Below are positions 27,901 to 36,311 of a stretch of 64,000 nucleotides of DNA, piece after piece (the first letter of the stretch is position 1; every line of letters begins with the position of its first letter). The DNA comes from Candidatus Albibeggiatoa sp. nov. NOAA. GTDB taxonomy: Bacteria; Pseudomonadota; Gammaproteobacteria; Beggiatoales; Beggiatoaceae. The notes under the pieces were generated by a model that was not told where the DNA came from, did no database searches, and worked only from the letters and a program-made list of their open reading frames with translations. Location of the stretch: contig JAOXRS010000199.1 in assembly GCA_025800385.1 (NCBI GenBank), positions 1 to 64,000 of the forward strand, given 5' to 3'. A program made the translations under genes and the position numbers.

Positions 27901-29006
27901 TGGCCGATGGCTCTTGGGTTGACTGGGAAGAAGGCATGGAGATTGAGCCATTTCAAACTTTTGATGCATTGCCAGAAGGCATTGATACATTCGTATTTAA
28001 AGGTGACATGGGAGAAGTACGTGGTGAAATCAGTGTTTTCATGGGTTATCGTTTAGCGGATGGCACAACAGTGTATAACGGTGGCGAACCGCTGCGGGTG
28101 TTTATCGATACCACACCAGATACGTGTCTTGTTTACGCGATTCATGACGAAGGCTTAAACATCACCCAACCTGTAATTATTGATTTAAGTGTCGGTTTAG
28201 ACGGCGATATGCGTTTATTAGGCACAGAACGGACTTTCTACGGCTATGATATTGAAGGCATGGAATTGCATCCAGATGATGATAATTTACTGCTCGGTAC
28301 GGGAGGCGATGATTCCAATGTCTATGGCAAAGAGCAAGACGGCAACTTATACACCATCAATAAAACCACGGGACATATCCGTAAAATCGGACGTATTGTT
28401 AGCAGCGATGGCAGTGTTGAATTTGAACAAGTCGCAGGTATTGCATTGCATCCAGTGACGAGACAATTATGGGGTTGGGGCATTGTCAATCGTAAAGACG
28501 AGTTTATGGCGATCCTACATATTGACCATACAACAGGTGTGGCACAAATTCACAAACAATTCGATCATAGCAAAATCAATAACGTGACGGGTTTGACTTG
28601 GAGTCGTGATGGCCGCGTCATGTTTATGTCTAGTGAAGATCGTTTATGGCGTTACAATCCAAATACGCAGAAAATGCGCCGTGCCTGCGAAAATATCAGC
28701 AATCAAGTGGTTTCGTTTTTGAAAAATCGCGATGATACTGAACAGCTTAAATTAATTGGTGGTCGTAAAGGGGAAATTGAAGGTTTAGACATTCAGCCTA
28801 ATGGCTGGCTCTTAATCGGTATTGATTACCAAGCGTCCACAGCGAGTAGTATCGTGGCGTATGATGCTGAGACATGTACGGTTGAGCAAATTCAGACATT
28901 CCGTAATTCAGTTTTCCATGACTTAGAATCGGTTGTTTGGCCTGTGAAAGCGTGTAATGACCAATCTTGGTTAAATGAAGACCCTTGCGCGGAGTTTAAT
29001 CAATAA
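21999..29006 (+). CDS. Giant secreted mosaic protein (P-domain, anchor-D repeats, InlB-like repeats, hexapeptide-like region)
   Basis: A 2335-residue exported protein. A signal peptide (about 1-25, ending NNAWA) is followed by a proprotein-convertase P-like domain (about 40-180). Then come about nine choice-of-anchor-D/ASPM-SPD-2-Hydin-like repeats of roughly 100 residues (about 185-1245), each with an FGxxxVG strand and a closing LxCxP or YxLxCxG. Three divergent InlB-type repeats (about 1250-1510; FxGWSxxC) precede a short Pro/Glu linker (PEEPAPEEEPEEEIEPEE). A parallel-beta, polymer-forming-like stretch (about 1545-1880; GGTLxG, NVxLxGxV) and a C-terminal domain of beta-propeller character (about 2070-2335, LHPxxxxLxG motifs) complete it. 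No sorting signal or transmembrane end is seen. GGGAG precedes the ATG. It is probably a surface or matrix protein. Confidence 0.85.
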   Translation: MLVSRFLTYAPFLILLLINNNAWASFEQCNEAVQNIPTNNTTGISSNITITDGTLGVIKAIGVSQLDIDHGNIGELTLQLSNSQGSVILLETPDATVAKPEGCVGKDFGDTEISDDGSKAIQTNCKEDQPAYGSSDYTPKQSLSEFTGDNAADTWTLTVIDNNDYGTGTLNKWCVKYTVESSATITLNPSEGTALDFGGGTVETGDLASDSLTIDETTGSYSLVVERAKFSGTSDGADFALTSHDINNDFPVTIVAGGTDTYTISCSPKDRGTHTATFHLYTNLPASTGMDELTYPLTCEGIGAGYDDNGRSGTIDFGNIDVNTTSSTQTITINEDGELDLDISSIQLIGSHFGDFAFTTNQTIPYTIGQGSGNSVAVDVTCTPTEIGERTAKLRVKTNDFANKTNDYTLKCTGRGAVYESGPDAGGSLSFGSGQPGIPSTRNISVYNTGNETLTISNVDFTDSGDGSAAKFSLSIALGLDIPAGGTDELPIECSSTDDGTYTATVSVAHNGADSPAQYTVTCTTDSVSYPEFNSMPIIGSTVEMDDTVKVGETTQGILYVYETGTDTVTVDLADSDNPFGNSDDADVFSIVSPTFPITIVDGSMAQAIQIQCIPKHKGTHTATLSLDHNGRAATNPATYTVTCEGKAPVYANKTITIGSTFDVGEATVGNSTGDTTYKVRNEGDAALIVNNMTITGTHASDFTLRNPTSGSYIRNPNSNMWVKVKCTPSSIGLRSATLNIETNDPEHPTINYPLECTGKRPIGAGYDSVPSPNSLVEGGNDIGEIAFNAVSVGNTSSKTLTISESGTAVLKVYQDSPLIGGANAADFEITNTLSTIFDETDGGFHIADGSSKEVTLNLICTPSAVGTRTAYLYLTSNGKIFTNPTYKMTCEGLEPAYSSNPTSSIDFGNTDIGVKITETLTISETGTDTLIVNLADDPITGDNAADFAIEDDSIFPISITDSSSDVEVELSCTPSGKENRTATLNLTSNDPAKTAISYSLACYGNPKPAYDSEPEPEGEIDLGGGYLNVAINGSLTIKEAGTDTLTVDLADTPFTHDDEGYFSIDESAFPLSIDDGGEDVDVTLTCTPSTEGIHTATLNLTSNDEDLPEITYTVKCIGSIEPIPVYGSSPAVKETINFGTTEVGQSLNQTLTIEERGNTTLTVNLASSSITGSHASDFSIDDSVFPMTIADGGNSIDVGLTCSPSAKGTRTATLNLVSNDTITHSSISYDLICRGIVITTEEEETTAPTLPHRNLTIQFEGNGFGTVTTLPADINCSNHGAHERCVNEYLQGANLSLRATPHTDSYFVGWSNNCQSEAITLDNDTTCIATFKLLPKYTLNVLVIGEGEINSTQYPNFNCHSASTEKCFLTDLIQNTTVNLQPTLADGWSFAGWEADCDNSGQVVMTEDKACHAIFIPNTTEKVKFSVNIRSGSGTIISDSVPELTCQNNAGLCAGEYNIQTIMGVIAIPDEPYIFAGWSGDCSDAEKSVTHSLQLVKPETHCIADFAFPPPEPVDPLIPEEPAPEEEPEEEIEPEEKPEIKCLTEGRLNYACNAEGETVQDLIVLPRGSISNIVVEGNVDNQGWVSDSTVKSGGKISGGTLTGQTKLEEGGLLENVTLKGDLIEGGTLRGKIRNESPVGGIIKDVLLDDYALITGGYIQSKIEGNSTDHCQPTARLEHVVVLPNTVLNNVVIGEGVKFGRNVTFGDCVIVADGSIYRPDQDEVDENGTVHLAKDSYVSDGELNGDFVGDDEGLPLLEDVLIGQNSTVDNVILGHDVVNHGEVTNFELRGIDFRGGTVGGEIDVTRGGTIEGVTLAPNTTINGGNFKGKINGDPDAPATIINGFITADACINNVILGKGTVIAEGACMGENVIDQEPEQAPETVPDIEDMLQIEPNGDMSETEATFDPRVAVCDIPRTNNTLLSRKDAKGLELKAHIDVDPMHQGLAGEMLMMARHNFNNTVTDIMKVADGSWVDWEEGMEIEPFQTFDALPEGIDTFVFKGDMGEVRGEISVFMGYRLADGTTVYNGGEPLRVFIDTTPDTCLVYAIHDEGLNITQPVIIDLSVGLDGDMRLLGTERTFYGYDIEGMELHPDDDNLLLGTGGDDSNVYGKEQDGNLYTINKTTGHIRKIGRIVSSDGSVEFEQVAGIALHPVTRQLWGWGIVNRKDEFMAILHIDHTTGVAQIHKQFDHSKINNVTGLTWSRDGRVMFMSSEDRLWRYNPNTQKMRRACENISNQVVSFLKNRDDTEQLKLIGGRKGEIEGLDIQPNGWLLIGIDYQASTASSIVAYDAETCTVEQIQTFRNSVFHDLESVVWPVKACNDQSWLNEDPCAEFNQ

Positions 29007-29017
29007 CCAACCTAGCT

Positions 29018-29065
29018 AAGGCTTTAGATTCTCCCTGAGTTTAAAGCCTTTATCTTTGTTTTATA
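29018..29065 (+). terminator. Terminator after the giant secreted protein gene
   Basis: AAGGCTTTA (29018-29026) pairs perfectly with TAAAGCCTT (29042-29050), followed by a T-rich TATCTTTGTTTT stretch. It sits 11 bases past the stop. Confidence 0.7.
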
Positions 29066-29213
29066 AAAAGTTAATTACAAACCTAATAAGCCTTCCATAA
29101 AGTTAAAGTTTTTACAATATTTAATTTAATACTTTAACTATATACAATAGTCCTCGTTATTCATAATGCTTATTGAATGATATTTTGATGACTATCCAAA
29201 GGACTATTTGTTA

Positions 29214-31829
29214 ATGAAGTTTAAAAATCTAAAGTGGCTAGCCTCATGCGCTAGTTTTATTCCAATTTTGGTATCAGCCCAAGCCACCATTCAGGTTGAA
29301 ACAAAGCCTATTCATTCGCTTACAGATTCACTTCACATTGATTTGCATGTGACTCCATCAGATGACACTAAAGATCAACCAGCTGATTTATGGGTCTATC
29401 TTAAGAAGAAAAATGACGATAATACCTACACCTACACTTATGCTACACCAGATGGTGCTTGTGTAGATACAAGCGAAAATTGTGCACCTTTCATTGCTGG
29501 TGAAAATATCATCAAAGAAACAATTGATGTAGATGATTTACTATCAGATGGTCAAGGTATTTCATTAAGCCCCGACCAAGCTGGTAAATATTCTATTCAT
29601 GCTGTTTTTACCAAAAAAGGCGAAAAGCCAAATAATGAAGTTGCTTTACTATCTACAGTTGGTTCTGCATACACTAATATTACTGAAAAGAAAAATGATC
29701 GACCTAATCTTGTTATCTTTTTAGCTGATGATTTAGGTTATTCTGATATTGCACCATTTGGTGGTGAGGTAGAAACGCCTACTTTAGACACAATGGCTTC
29801 AACAGGTACATTATTAACTAACTTCCATACACAAGCATCTTGTTCACCTACCCGTTCTATTACCCTAAGTGGCGTTGATAATCATCGTAATGGCTTAGGT
29901 ACAATGGATGGCAAAATGCTAGGGGTTTATCTCCCACCTACTGATAGTTATATTGTAGATAATGCAATAAACCAATATTCTCACTCAGAACGACTACCTG
30001 AAGATATTGTTAAAGTTGATCAAACAGTTGATGAAAAGACTGGTAAAATTAATAATGCTGTAGCAACGTCAAAAAAAGAAGCAATTGGTGACTATGGTGT
30101 CAAAAACATTGGTAAAGAAGGCTATGAAGGCCACTTAAACCAGCGTGTTATCACTATTGCAACAGTACTAAAAAATGCGGGCTATCATACTTACATGATT
30201 GGGAAATGGCACTTAGGTGAGAATCATGGTTTCCGTCCCTACTATCGCGGTTTTGAAAAAACATTTGCATTGTTAGAAGGTGCAGGTAGTAACTTTGACC
30301 ATATTGGTTTCAGTCCTAACTTTCCTTACACTCACTATACACAACAAGGCGAAATTGCTGAATTACCTACACCAGAACAAGTAAAACAAACTCGCATTCA
30401 AGCAGATAGATTAGTTCTTGGTAATAATAGTATTGATAAAGTACAAGACAAATATCAAGTACCTGAACAGTTCTATTCAACTCGTGATTACACGGACTTC
30501 ATGATTAACAGTATTGATGCAGATCGCAAAGCCGATGGTGAACGTAAACCATTCTTTACTTATTTTGCTTATCAAGCTCCTCATGCACCTTTACAAGCTC
30601 CTACTGATTTGATTGAAAAGTATTTACCTATTTATAAACAAGGTTGGGACGTGATTCGACCACAACGTTTCGACAAAATGGTTGAGTTAAAGATTATTCC
30701 TGCTGGTTTAAAATTACCTGAAAGATGGAGTCATTTTAAAAAAGACCCCAAAGGAAATGTGAAAGAAGATGATGAAGGAAATCCAATATTAGTGGTTCCC
30801 GCTTGGGATGATTTAAGTGCTAATGAACAAGCTATTTATGCTAAGAAAATGGCAATTTATGCAGCTATGATCGAATATATGGATTACAACATGAATCGTT
30901 TCATGGACTACTTGAAAAATATTGGTGAATTCGATAACACTGTATTTTTATTCTTTGGTGACAATGGTGCTGATGACCAAGACCGTGATACACAACCTAA
31001 CTATTTAAAATGGTACAAAGAAACAAAAGATACTCTAGGTATTAATAATTGTACTCAAGATGACTTAGATAGCTCTGACGATATTAAGGATAACCCATGT
31101 TACCAAAAAATGGGGTTACCTAAATCATTATTAACAATGCCTCCAGGTTGGGCGCAAGTATCTGCTACGCCTCACCTTGCAGCTAAAGCAACTATGGCAG
31201 AAGGTGGCTTACGTGCATCAGCAATTATCAGTGGCTTAGATATTCAAGCTGGTGTCAAATCTGACGTATTCATGTCTGCTTTAGACGTATTCCCTACGTT
31301 CTTAGAGTATGCACATGTTAAGCACCCAGTTAAGAAAAACATACCTCGTGGAACATTAGTTCCTTACAAAGATGCTTCATTCAATCCATCGTTTGAGTAC
31401 GATAGAGTATGTGATGATGAGGGTAAAAATTGTAATTACTACCGTGATATTTATCCATTAGATGGTCGTCCATTCCGTTCTGTATTGAATGGTTCAACTG
31501 ACAAAGCCTATGGTGACAAAGACCCAATCATTTTTGAATTATATGGTACGGTTAACCGTGCTTTATACATGGGGAATTGGAAAATTTTGAAATTAGGTGA
31601 TGGTGACTGGTTTAAAGATGAGGCTGAAAACCAAAAATGGAATTTATATGACCTTAAAAAAGATCCAAGAGAATTGGAAGATGTTTCGGCAAAGCATCCT
31701 GAAATCTATCAAGAAATGATCCAGAAATATGACGATCATGTTCTTGTAACAACTGATCCAAATGATACTGGTGATATACCTTATATTCCTGCTAATGCAA
31801 ATCAAACAAATACACGCAGCAGATATTAA
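29214..31829 (+). CDS. Secreted arylsulfatase (paralogue 2)
   Basis: An 871-residue exported sulfatase, paralogue of the gene at 10.7-13.3 kb. Signal peptide MKFKNLKWLASCASFIPILV, then a beta-rich N-terminal domain (to about 160) and a sulfatase fold beginning NLVIFLADDLGYSD. The formylglycine site is C210 in CSPTR; GKWHLGE and FFGDNGADD are kept. The two proteins align end to end; differences include extra segments here (about residues 245-290 and 485-520) and a shorter Cys-containing loop before PKSLLTMPPGWAQVS. The ATG follows AAGGA; a TTG six bases upstream is possible. It is transcribed separately from the giant gene by a terminator, and has its own terminator. Confidence 0.95.
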   Translation: MKFKNLKWLASCASFIPILVSAQATIQVETKPIHSLTDSLHIDLHVTPSDDTKDQPADLWVYLKKKNDDNTYTYTYATPDGACVDTSENCAPFIAGENIIKETIDVDDLLSDGQGISLSPDQAGKYSIHAVFTKKGEKPNNEVALLSTVGSAYTNITEKKNDRPNLVIFLADDLGYSDIAPFGGEVETPTLDTMASTGTLLTNFHTQASCSPTRSITLSGVDNHRNGLGTMDGKMLGVYLPPTDSYIVDNAINQYSHSERLPEDIVKVDQTVDEKTGKINNAVATSKKEAIGDYGVKNIGKEGYEGHLNQRVITIATVLKNAGYHTYMIGKWHLGENHGFRPYYRGFEKTFALLEGAGSNFDHIGFSPNFPYTHYTQQGEIAELPTPEQVKQTRIQADRLVLGNNSIDKVQDKYQVPEQFYSTRDYTDFMINSIDADRKADGERKPFFTYFAYQAPHAPLQAPTDLIEKYLPIYKQGWDVIRPQRFDKMVELKIIPAGLKLPERWSHFKKDPKGNVKEDDEGNPILVVPAWDDLSANEQAIYAKKMAIYAAMIEYMDYNMNRFMDYLKNIGEFDNTVFLFFGDNGADDQDRDTQPNYLKWYKETKDTLGINNCTQDDLDSSDDIKDNPCYQKMGLPKSLLTMPPGWAQVSATPHLAAKATMAEGGLRASAIISGLDIQAGVKSDVFMSALDVFPTFLEYAHVKHPVKKNIPRGTLVPYKDASFNPSFEYDRVCDDEGKNCNYYRDIYPLDGRPFRSVLNGSTDKAYGDKDPIIFELYGTVNRALYMGNWKILKLGDGDWFKDEAENQKWNLYDLKKDPRELEDVSAKHPEIYQEMIQKYDDHVLVTTDPNDTGDIPYIPANANQTNTRSRY

Positions 31830-31861
31830 TAGCTTCCTCAAGTATTTCTAATTTGCAATAG

Positions 31862-31895
31862 AAGGGTAACTTAATGACTTAGGTTGCCCTTTTTT
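31862..31895 (+). terminator. Rho-independent terminator of arylsulfatase 2
   Basis: AAGGGTAAC pairs with GTTGCCCTT over 9 bp (one T-G pair), ending in TTTTTT. Located 33 bases past the stop. The stem word resembles that of the terminator of the paralogue (GGGCAACTTG), perhaps a relic of the duplication. Confidence 0.85.
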
Positions 31896-31971
31896 GTATT
31901 TAAAAACCACGAATTTCTAAGTGCATTATCTGTATACTAGAGTCATTTTTCGAATTTACTGAGGTTGTGTC

Positions 31972-33747
31972 ATGCCAAGTGTTTTGCTTGCTGTACTGAA
32001 TCACCGACTAGTACATTTTCTGTTCATTATTCTAGCGGTTATGGGTGTTTATGGACATACGTTAGATGTGCCATTTTATTTAGATGACTTCTCTTCGATT
32101 CAAGAAAATCCAATTATTTATCAATGGCAAGGCACACTAAAAGAGCTATGGCAATTTGCACCAATGCGGACAATTGGTTACTTAAGTTTTGCATTAAACT
32201 ACCAATTCCATCAATTCCAAGTCGATGGCTATCACATTGTTAATATCAGCATTCATATTTTAGCCAGTCTTGCCGTTTGGGGTTTATTACTTGGCCTTGT
32301 TCGTACCCCTGCTTTAAAAGATACACTCTCGCCTGCTGCCCAAATTTGGCTACCTTTCATTGCTGCTTTATTGTTTGCTTTACACCCATTACAAATCCAA
32401 GCTGTCACCTATATCGTTCAACGCCTCGCCTCATTGGCTGCGTTGTTTTATATCACAGGCATGATGGCCTACGTATACGCACGTTTATCGCCAAATCTAT
32501 TGCCACGTTTATTATGGATTGGTTTATTAATTATCTGTATGGGTTTAGGCATTTTAACCAAACAAAATACCGCCACTTTGCCTTTTGCCTTGTTATTAAT
32601 TGAATTGGTGTTTTTCCCTAACCACTTACGCCGACTTCTGATTATCAGTGGTTTTGCAATAGCAAGCTTAATTGGGGTTTGGTTTATTCTGGCTTTAGCA
32701 TTTCAATATAATCCGTTCTCCTTGCAAGCGATGGAAGCTTTAACCAAGGAAACCACAACCATTAGCCGAGAATCCTATTTGGCCACTCAATTCAATGTAT
32801 TATGGACATATATCAAACTGTTTTTCTATCCAGTCGGTATGCACATTGATTATGATTATCCGATTACTGAAACCATTTTTAATCCTCAAGCTTTGCTTGC
32901 ATTTGCGGGACATCTTGCATTACTGATCCTTGGCTTTTTCAGTTTAAGACGTTGGCCAGTGGTTGCGTTTGGGATTTTATTTTATTACTTAGCTCATGCG
33001 GTTGAATCTAGTGTGATACCGATTCGTGACGTGGTGTTTGAGCATCGTACTTATTTACCAAACTTGGGTTTATTTGCATTGTTCGCATGGTTGTTAGTCG
33101 TGCAAGTACCGCGTTGGTTAGATAAAAATACCGCAATTATTTTAGTCATAGCTGTCACAATGACATTAGGCACAATGACGTGGATGCGTAACCAAGTTTG
33201 GCGTAATCCGATTGCATTGTGGCAGGATAATGTAGAACAAGCCCCATCGAAAAAGCGTGCATGGGTAATTTTAGGCAAGCATTTGATTCAGGCTGACCGT
33301 CCACAAGAAGGAATCAAAGCCTTACTACGTTCAGGCACAAAAGTACAACTTGCTGATGGCTCAAGCAACACAACTTATTCCGCTGAAACATTACTTAATT
33401 TAGTTGTGGCTTATAAAAAATTGAAACAGTATCAACAAGCCATGAATATCATCAATCAAGTTATTAATAACCCAAGCATTGACACACTCAATCGCGCCAA
33501 GTTCTATATTAATCGCGGTAATATTTTCTTTGAAGTGCAACAGTTTGAAGAAGCTGAAAAATCTTATTCAACTGCATTACAATTTTATCCGAACAGTATT
33601 TCGGCGCGTGCCAATTTAGCCAGTATTTTTGCCACAACAGGACGTTTGCAAGAAGCAGAAAATATGTATTTAGATATGTTGGTGATTGATCCACATAATG
33701 CGGTTATTTTGCAGAATTTAGAAAAAGTACGCAGAATGCGCCAGTAG
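31972..33747 (+). CDS. TMTC-like polytopic membrane protein with C-terminal TPR repeats
   Basis: A 591-residue protein with about ten transmembrane helices (about residues 12-405) followed by TPR repeats (about 430-590). The first periplasmic loop carries YLDDFSSIQENP, in the position of the acidic DD motif of GT-C glycosyltransferases and TMTC proteins, and LHPLQIQAVTYIVQRLASLAALFY resembles the family's second loop. A role as a protein O-glycosyltransferase using a lipid-linked sugar is inferred from that similarity and not shown. GAGG precedes the ATG. It converges on a TPR protein gene across a bidirectional hairpin. Confidence 0.75.
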   Translation: MPSVLLAVLNHRLVHFLFIILAVMGVYGHTLDVPFYLDDFSSIQENPIIYQWQGTLKELWQFAPMRTIGYLSFALNYQFHQFQVDGYHIVNISIHILASLAVWGLLLGLVRTPALKDTLSPAAQIWLPFIAALLFALHPLQIQAVTYIVQRLASLAALFYITGMMAYVYARLSPNLLPRLLWIGLLIICMGLGILTKQNTATLPFALLLIELVFFPNHLRRLLIISGFAIASLIGVWFILALAFQYNPFSLQAMEALTKETTTISRESYLATQFNVLWTYIKLFFYPVGMHIDYDYPITETIFNPQALLAFAGHLALLILGFFSLRRWPVVAFGILFYYLAHAVESSVIPIRDVVFEHRTYLPNLGLFALFAWLLVVQVPRWLDKNTAIILVIAVTMTLGTMTWMRNQVWRNPIALWQDNVEQAPSKKRAWVILGKHLIQADRPQEGIKALLRSGTKVQLADGSSNTTYSAETLLNLVVAYKKLKQYQQAMNIINQVINNPSIDTLNRAKFYINRGNIFFEVQQFEEAEKSYSTALQFYPNSISARANLASIFATTGRLQEAENMYLDMLVIDPHNAVILQNLEKVRRMRQ

Positions 33748-33755
33748 TAAAAGCA

Positions 33756-33800
33756 AAATTATCAGGAGCATGTAGCATTTCGTTACAATCCTGATAATTT
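33756..33800. terminator. Bidirectional hairpin between convergent TPR genes
   Basis: A perfect 12-bp inverted repeat, AAATTATCAGGA and TCCTGATAATTT, around a 21-base loop, between two convergent stops. Short T runs border it on both strands. Confidence 0.65.
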
Positions 33801-33811
33801 CTTTAGAATGC

Positions 33812-36157
33812 TTATTTACTTGTAGTTGAAACCTCTCCAAACGCATCAATTAATTCCAAACATGGTTGTAACCGATGACAACTGGTTTGTTGATACGCTG
33901 TGAGTTCAGATTGGCGTAAAGCTTGTTCAGGCTCTAGTACGTTAGGCAACTTCTTAATTGTCTGACACCAATCTTCACAATACGTCGGTTTATTTGCACT
34001 TAAAGCAACTGCCCGTTTATATTTAGATAAAGCCTCTTTGAATTTACCTGTGACCTTCAACACATTACCCCACGCATGATAAGTTGATGCTTGCTTAGGA
34101 TGGGTTTTGACATAGGTTTCATAGTAAATCGCAACTTCTTTATTTGGATAACCAACTTGTTTTAAAGTGCTACCCCACGATTTCAACATCCAAGTGGGTA
34201 ACTTATTATATTTCTGCGCTGCTTCTTCATAAATCGCTAACGCTTCGTTGTATTTTTTCTGCTCGCTCAATGCATTTGCCCAGAACGCATATACCCATTC
34301 ATACAATACTTCATTCATTTTTTCCTTGGTATTTTTGGCCAGTTTATACTTGCCTTCTGCGGCATTGTATTGCTTTAATTTTGCTAAGGTAAATCCCCAG
34401 TTTGCATAGACAATTGCTTTATAATTGGTATTGCTGCCCGACATGGTTTCAATTGCCATTTGATATTTAGCAGCGGCCTGCTCATAGTCTTCCAACTTAC
34501 GCAATGTATCTGCCCAATCGCCATACACTGAAGCAGGTGTTCGGTCAGTATATGCTTTGCTATAAGCTTGATAATACGGCAACATTTCTAATAACGGGTC
34601 GCCCATTTCTTTTAACGCTACTTTCCAGTCACGTAAAATCCATGAGTCGAGTTTATCCTTCTCAGTGGCTTGTTTGTATACCGCAATAGCCTGCTCATAT
34701 TTCTGTTGTTTCTGTAACGCATAACCCCAATTTCCATAAATCCATAAAATATCAGGATTGAGTTTTAAGGCCTGCTTATATTTTTGGATCGCTTCCCCGT
34801 AATTTTTCATTTTTAATAACGCTTCACCCCAATTCGCATAAATCACCGCATAATCAGGATCAGTGTCATTTAATCGCAGGGCTTTGGCATATCTATCAGC
34901 GGCTTGCTCATATTGCTTCATTTGGTATAACGCATCACCCCAAAACGCATACGCTAAATAATAAGCAGGATTTTCAGCTAAGGCTTGTTGATATTTTTCA
35001 ATTGCGGCCTCAGGTTCGTCTCTTAATAAGATATTGCCCCAGTTGGCATAAATTAGAGACTTGTGAATAAATGAGCCACTTTTTAAGGCACGCCGGTAAA
35101 CAGAGAATGCTTGGTGTTTTTGACCTAATTTAATATAGGCTTGTGCTAAACGTGAATAAACAGGTAAATTGTTAGTTTGAGTTTGTAAACGAATGGCACG
35201 TTTATATTTTTTAATCGCTTGTTTATATTTTTCTACATCACCATCTTTATCACCATAAGCAATTAAAATATCGCCTGCAATAATACTATTTACGGGATTG
35301 TCAGGTGTTAGAGAGTCGGCTTTTTTCAAACTTTCCAAAGCATTATCGTATTCTTCTAAGGTTTTTAACCAGCAACCTAAAAGTGTAAATGTGACTGATT
35401 TTTCTTCTTCCGTGCTAGAGGTTTGCATTTGTAATTCTGTGATTAAATTGCTTAGTTTTCTTAAGCTGTCTTTACTGCCTTCAAAACAATAATTCACCCC
35501 AATTGGCAACGGTGCGAGGGTACGAGCAACATATTCACCTGCAGCCTCAATTGCCTTATTTACATTGTCGTAATATAGGGTTTTCGAGGGGCGACCTGTA
35601 ATCCGCACAGTGATCGCATACCCCTGATCTTTTTCTATCAATTCGCCATAAATTCGATTTTGCTCAATCCCAAATAAATCAGATAAATAATTGATAATCA
35701 CATCCAATGACAAACCGATTCCCGGAACAGAAATATTTTGTGCTTTGCTTAAACCTTGGAACTGCATGGACATGGCTTGTTCGTTGGTTACAATTGGCGA
35801 TGCGGCAACCAATGAACTGGGCTTTTGTAATTCTTGTGGTAGCCATGATGATTTTTCATTTTGTTTGAGCATTAAAGGCGAGGTGATTTTCAAGTTGGTA
35901 CGTTGGATTTGTTCGCCCAACTGATAGGCCACTACTTTACCCGTATAGCCATCACTTGATAAGTTTCTTGGGACTTGAAACGCTTCAATGGTTAAGTCGT
36001 AACGAATCAATTCGTAAGCCGCTAAAAATACAATTAATAAAAACAGTGCAGATATGAGAAATCGAATCAGTTTAGGGTAAAAATCTCGAACTTGGGAGAA
36101 AAAACCTGTAATACGTTGCCAAGTCGTTAAGCGGTGGGAAAGTCTAATCGCGGCCAT
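33812..36157 (-). CDS. Membrane-anchored TPR-repeat protein
   Basis: About 781 residues. After a cytoplasmic N-terminus there is a single transmembrane helix (LIRFLISALFLLIVFLAAYELI), a beta-rich periplasmic-looking segment (about 60-240) and then about 12 TPR-type helix-turn-helix repeats to the C-terminus, with recurrent YxxWGxAL or YANWGxAL units. A start at 36157 follows AAGG at good spacing; an ATG at 36193 in frame would add 12 residues. The function is not predictable beyond protein-protein scaffolding. It shares the convergent hairpin with the TMTC-like gene, which also has TPRs. Confidence 0.8.
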   Translation of the reverse strand: MAAIRLSHRLTTWQRITGFFSQVRDFYPKLIRFLISALFLLIVFLAAYELIRYDLTIEAFQVPRNLSSDGYTGKVVAYQLGEQIQRTNLKITSPLMLKQNEKSSWLPQELQKPSSLVAASPIVTNEQAMSMQFQGLSKAQNISVPGIGLSLDVIINYLSDLFGIEQNRIYGELIEKDQGYAITVRITGRPSKTLYYDNVNKAIEAAGEYVARTLAPLPIGVNYCFEGSKDSLRKLSNLITELQMQTSSTEEEKSVTFTLLGCWLKTLEEYDNALESLKKADSLTPDNPVNSIIAGDILIAYGDKDGDVEKYKQAIKKYKRAIRLQTQTNNLPVYSRLAQAYIKLGQKHQAFSVYRRALKSGSFIHKSLIYANWGNILLRDEPEAAIEKYQQALAENPAYYLAYAFWGDALYQMKQYEQAADRYAKALRLNDTDPDYAVIYANWGEALLKMKNYGEAIQKYKQALKLNPDILWIYGNWGYALQKQQKYEQAIAVYKQATEKDKLDSWILRDWKVALKEMGDPLLEMLPYYQAYSKAYTDRTPASVYGDWADTLRKLEDYEQAAAKYQMAIETMSGSNTNYKAIVYANWGFTLAKLKQYNAAEGKYKLAKNTKEKMNEVLYEWVYAFWANALSEQKKYNEALAIYEEAAQKYNKLPTWMLKSWGSTLKQVGYPNKEVAIYYETYVKTHPKQASTYHAWGNVLKVTGKFKEALSKYKRAVALSANKPTYCEDWCQTIKKLPNVLEPEQALRQSELTAYQQTSCHRLQPCLELIDAFGEVSTTSK

Positions 36158-36311
36158 TGATTGCACCTTGGTTTTCAGCACATATCGACCCATTCTAACA
36201 CAGCATTCGTAAAATAATATGTCGGTTTAGCATTTTTGCGTATCGGATTTTTTAGATATTTTCAGGTTTTGCCATCAAAAAAATCATTAAGAAAATAAGC
36301 ACGATGACCTA

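Noticed and set aside
27335-27937. 200-codon minus-strand ORF inside the giant secreted protein gene
   Set aside because: It is antisense to a clearly coding frame and has Ser/Pro/Ile-rich shadow composition.
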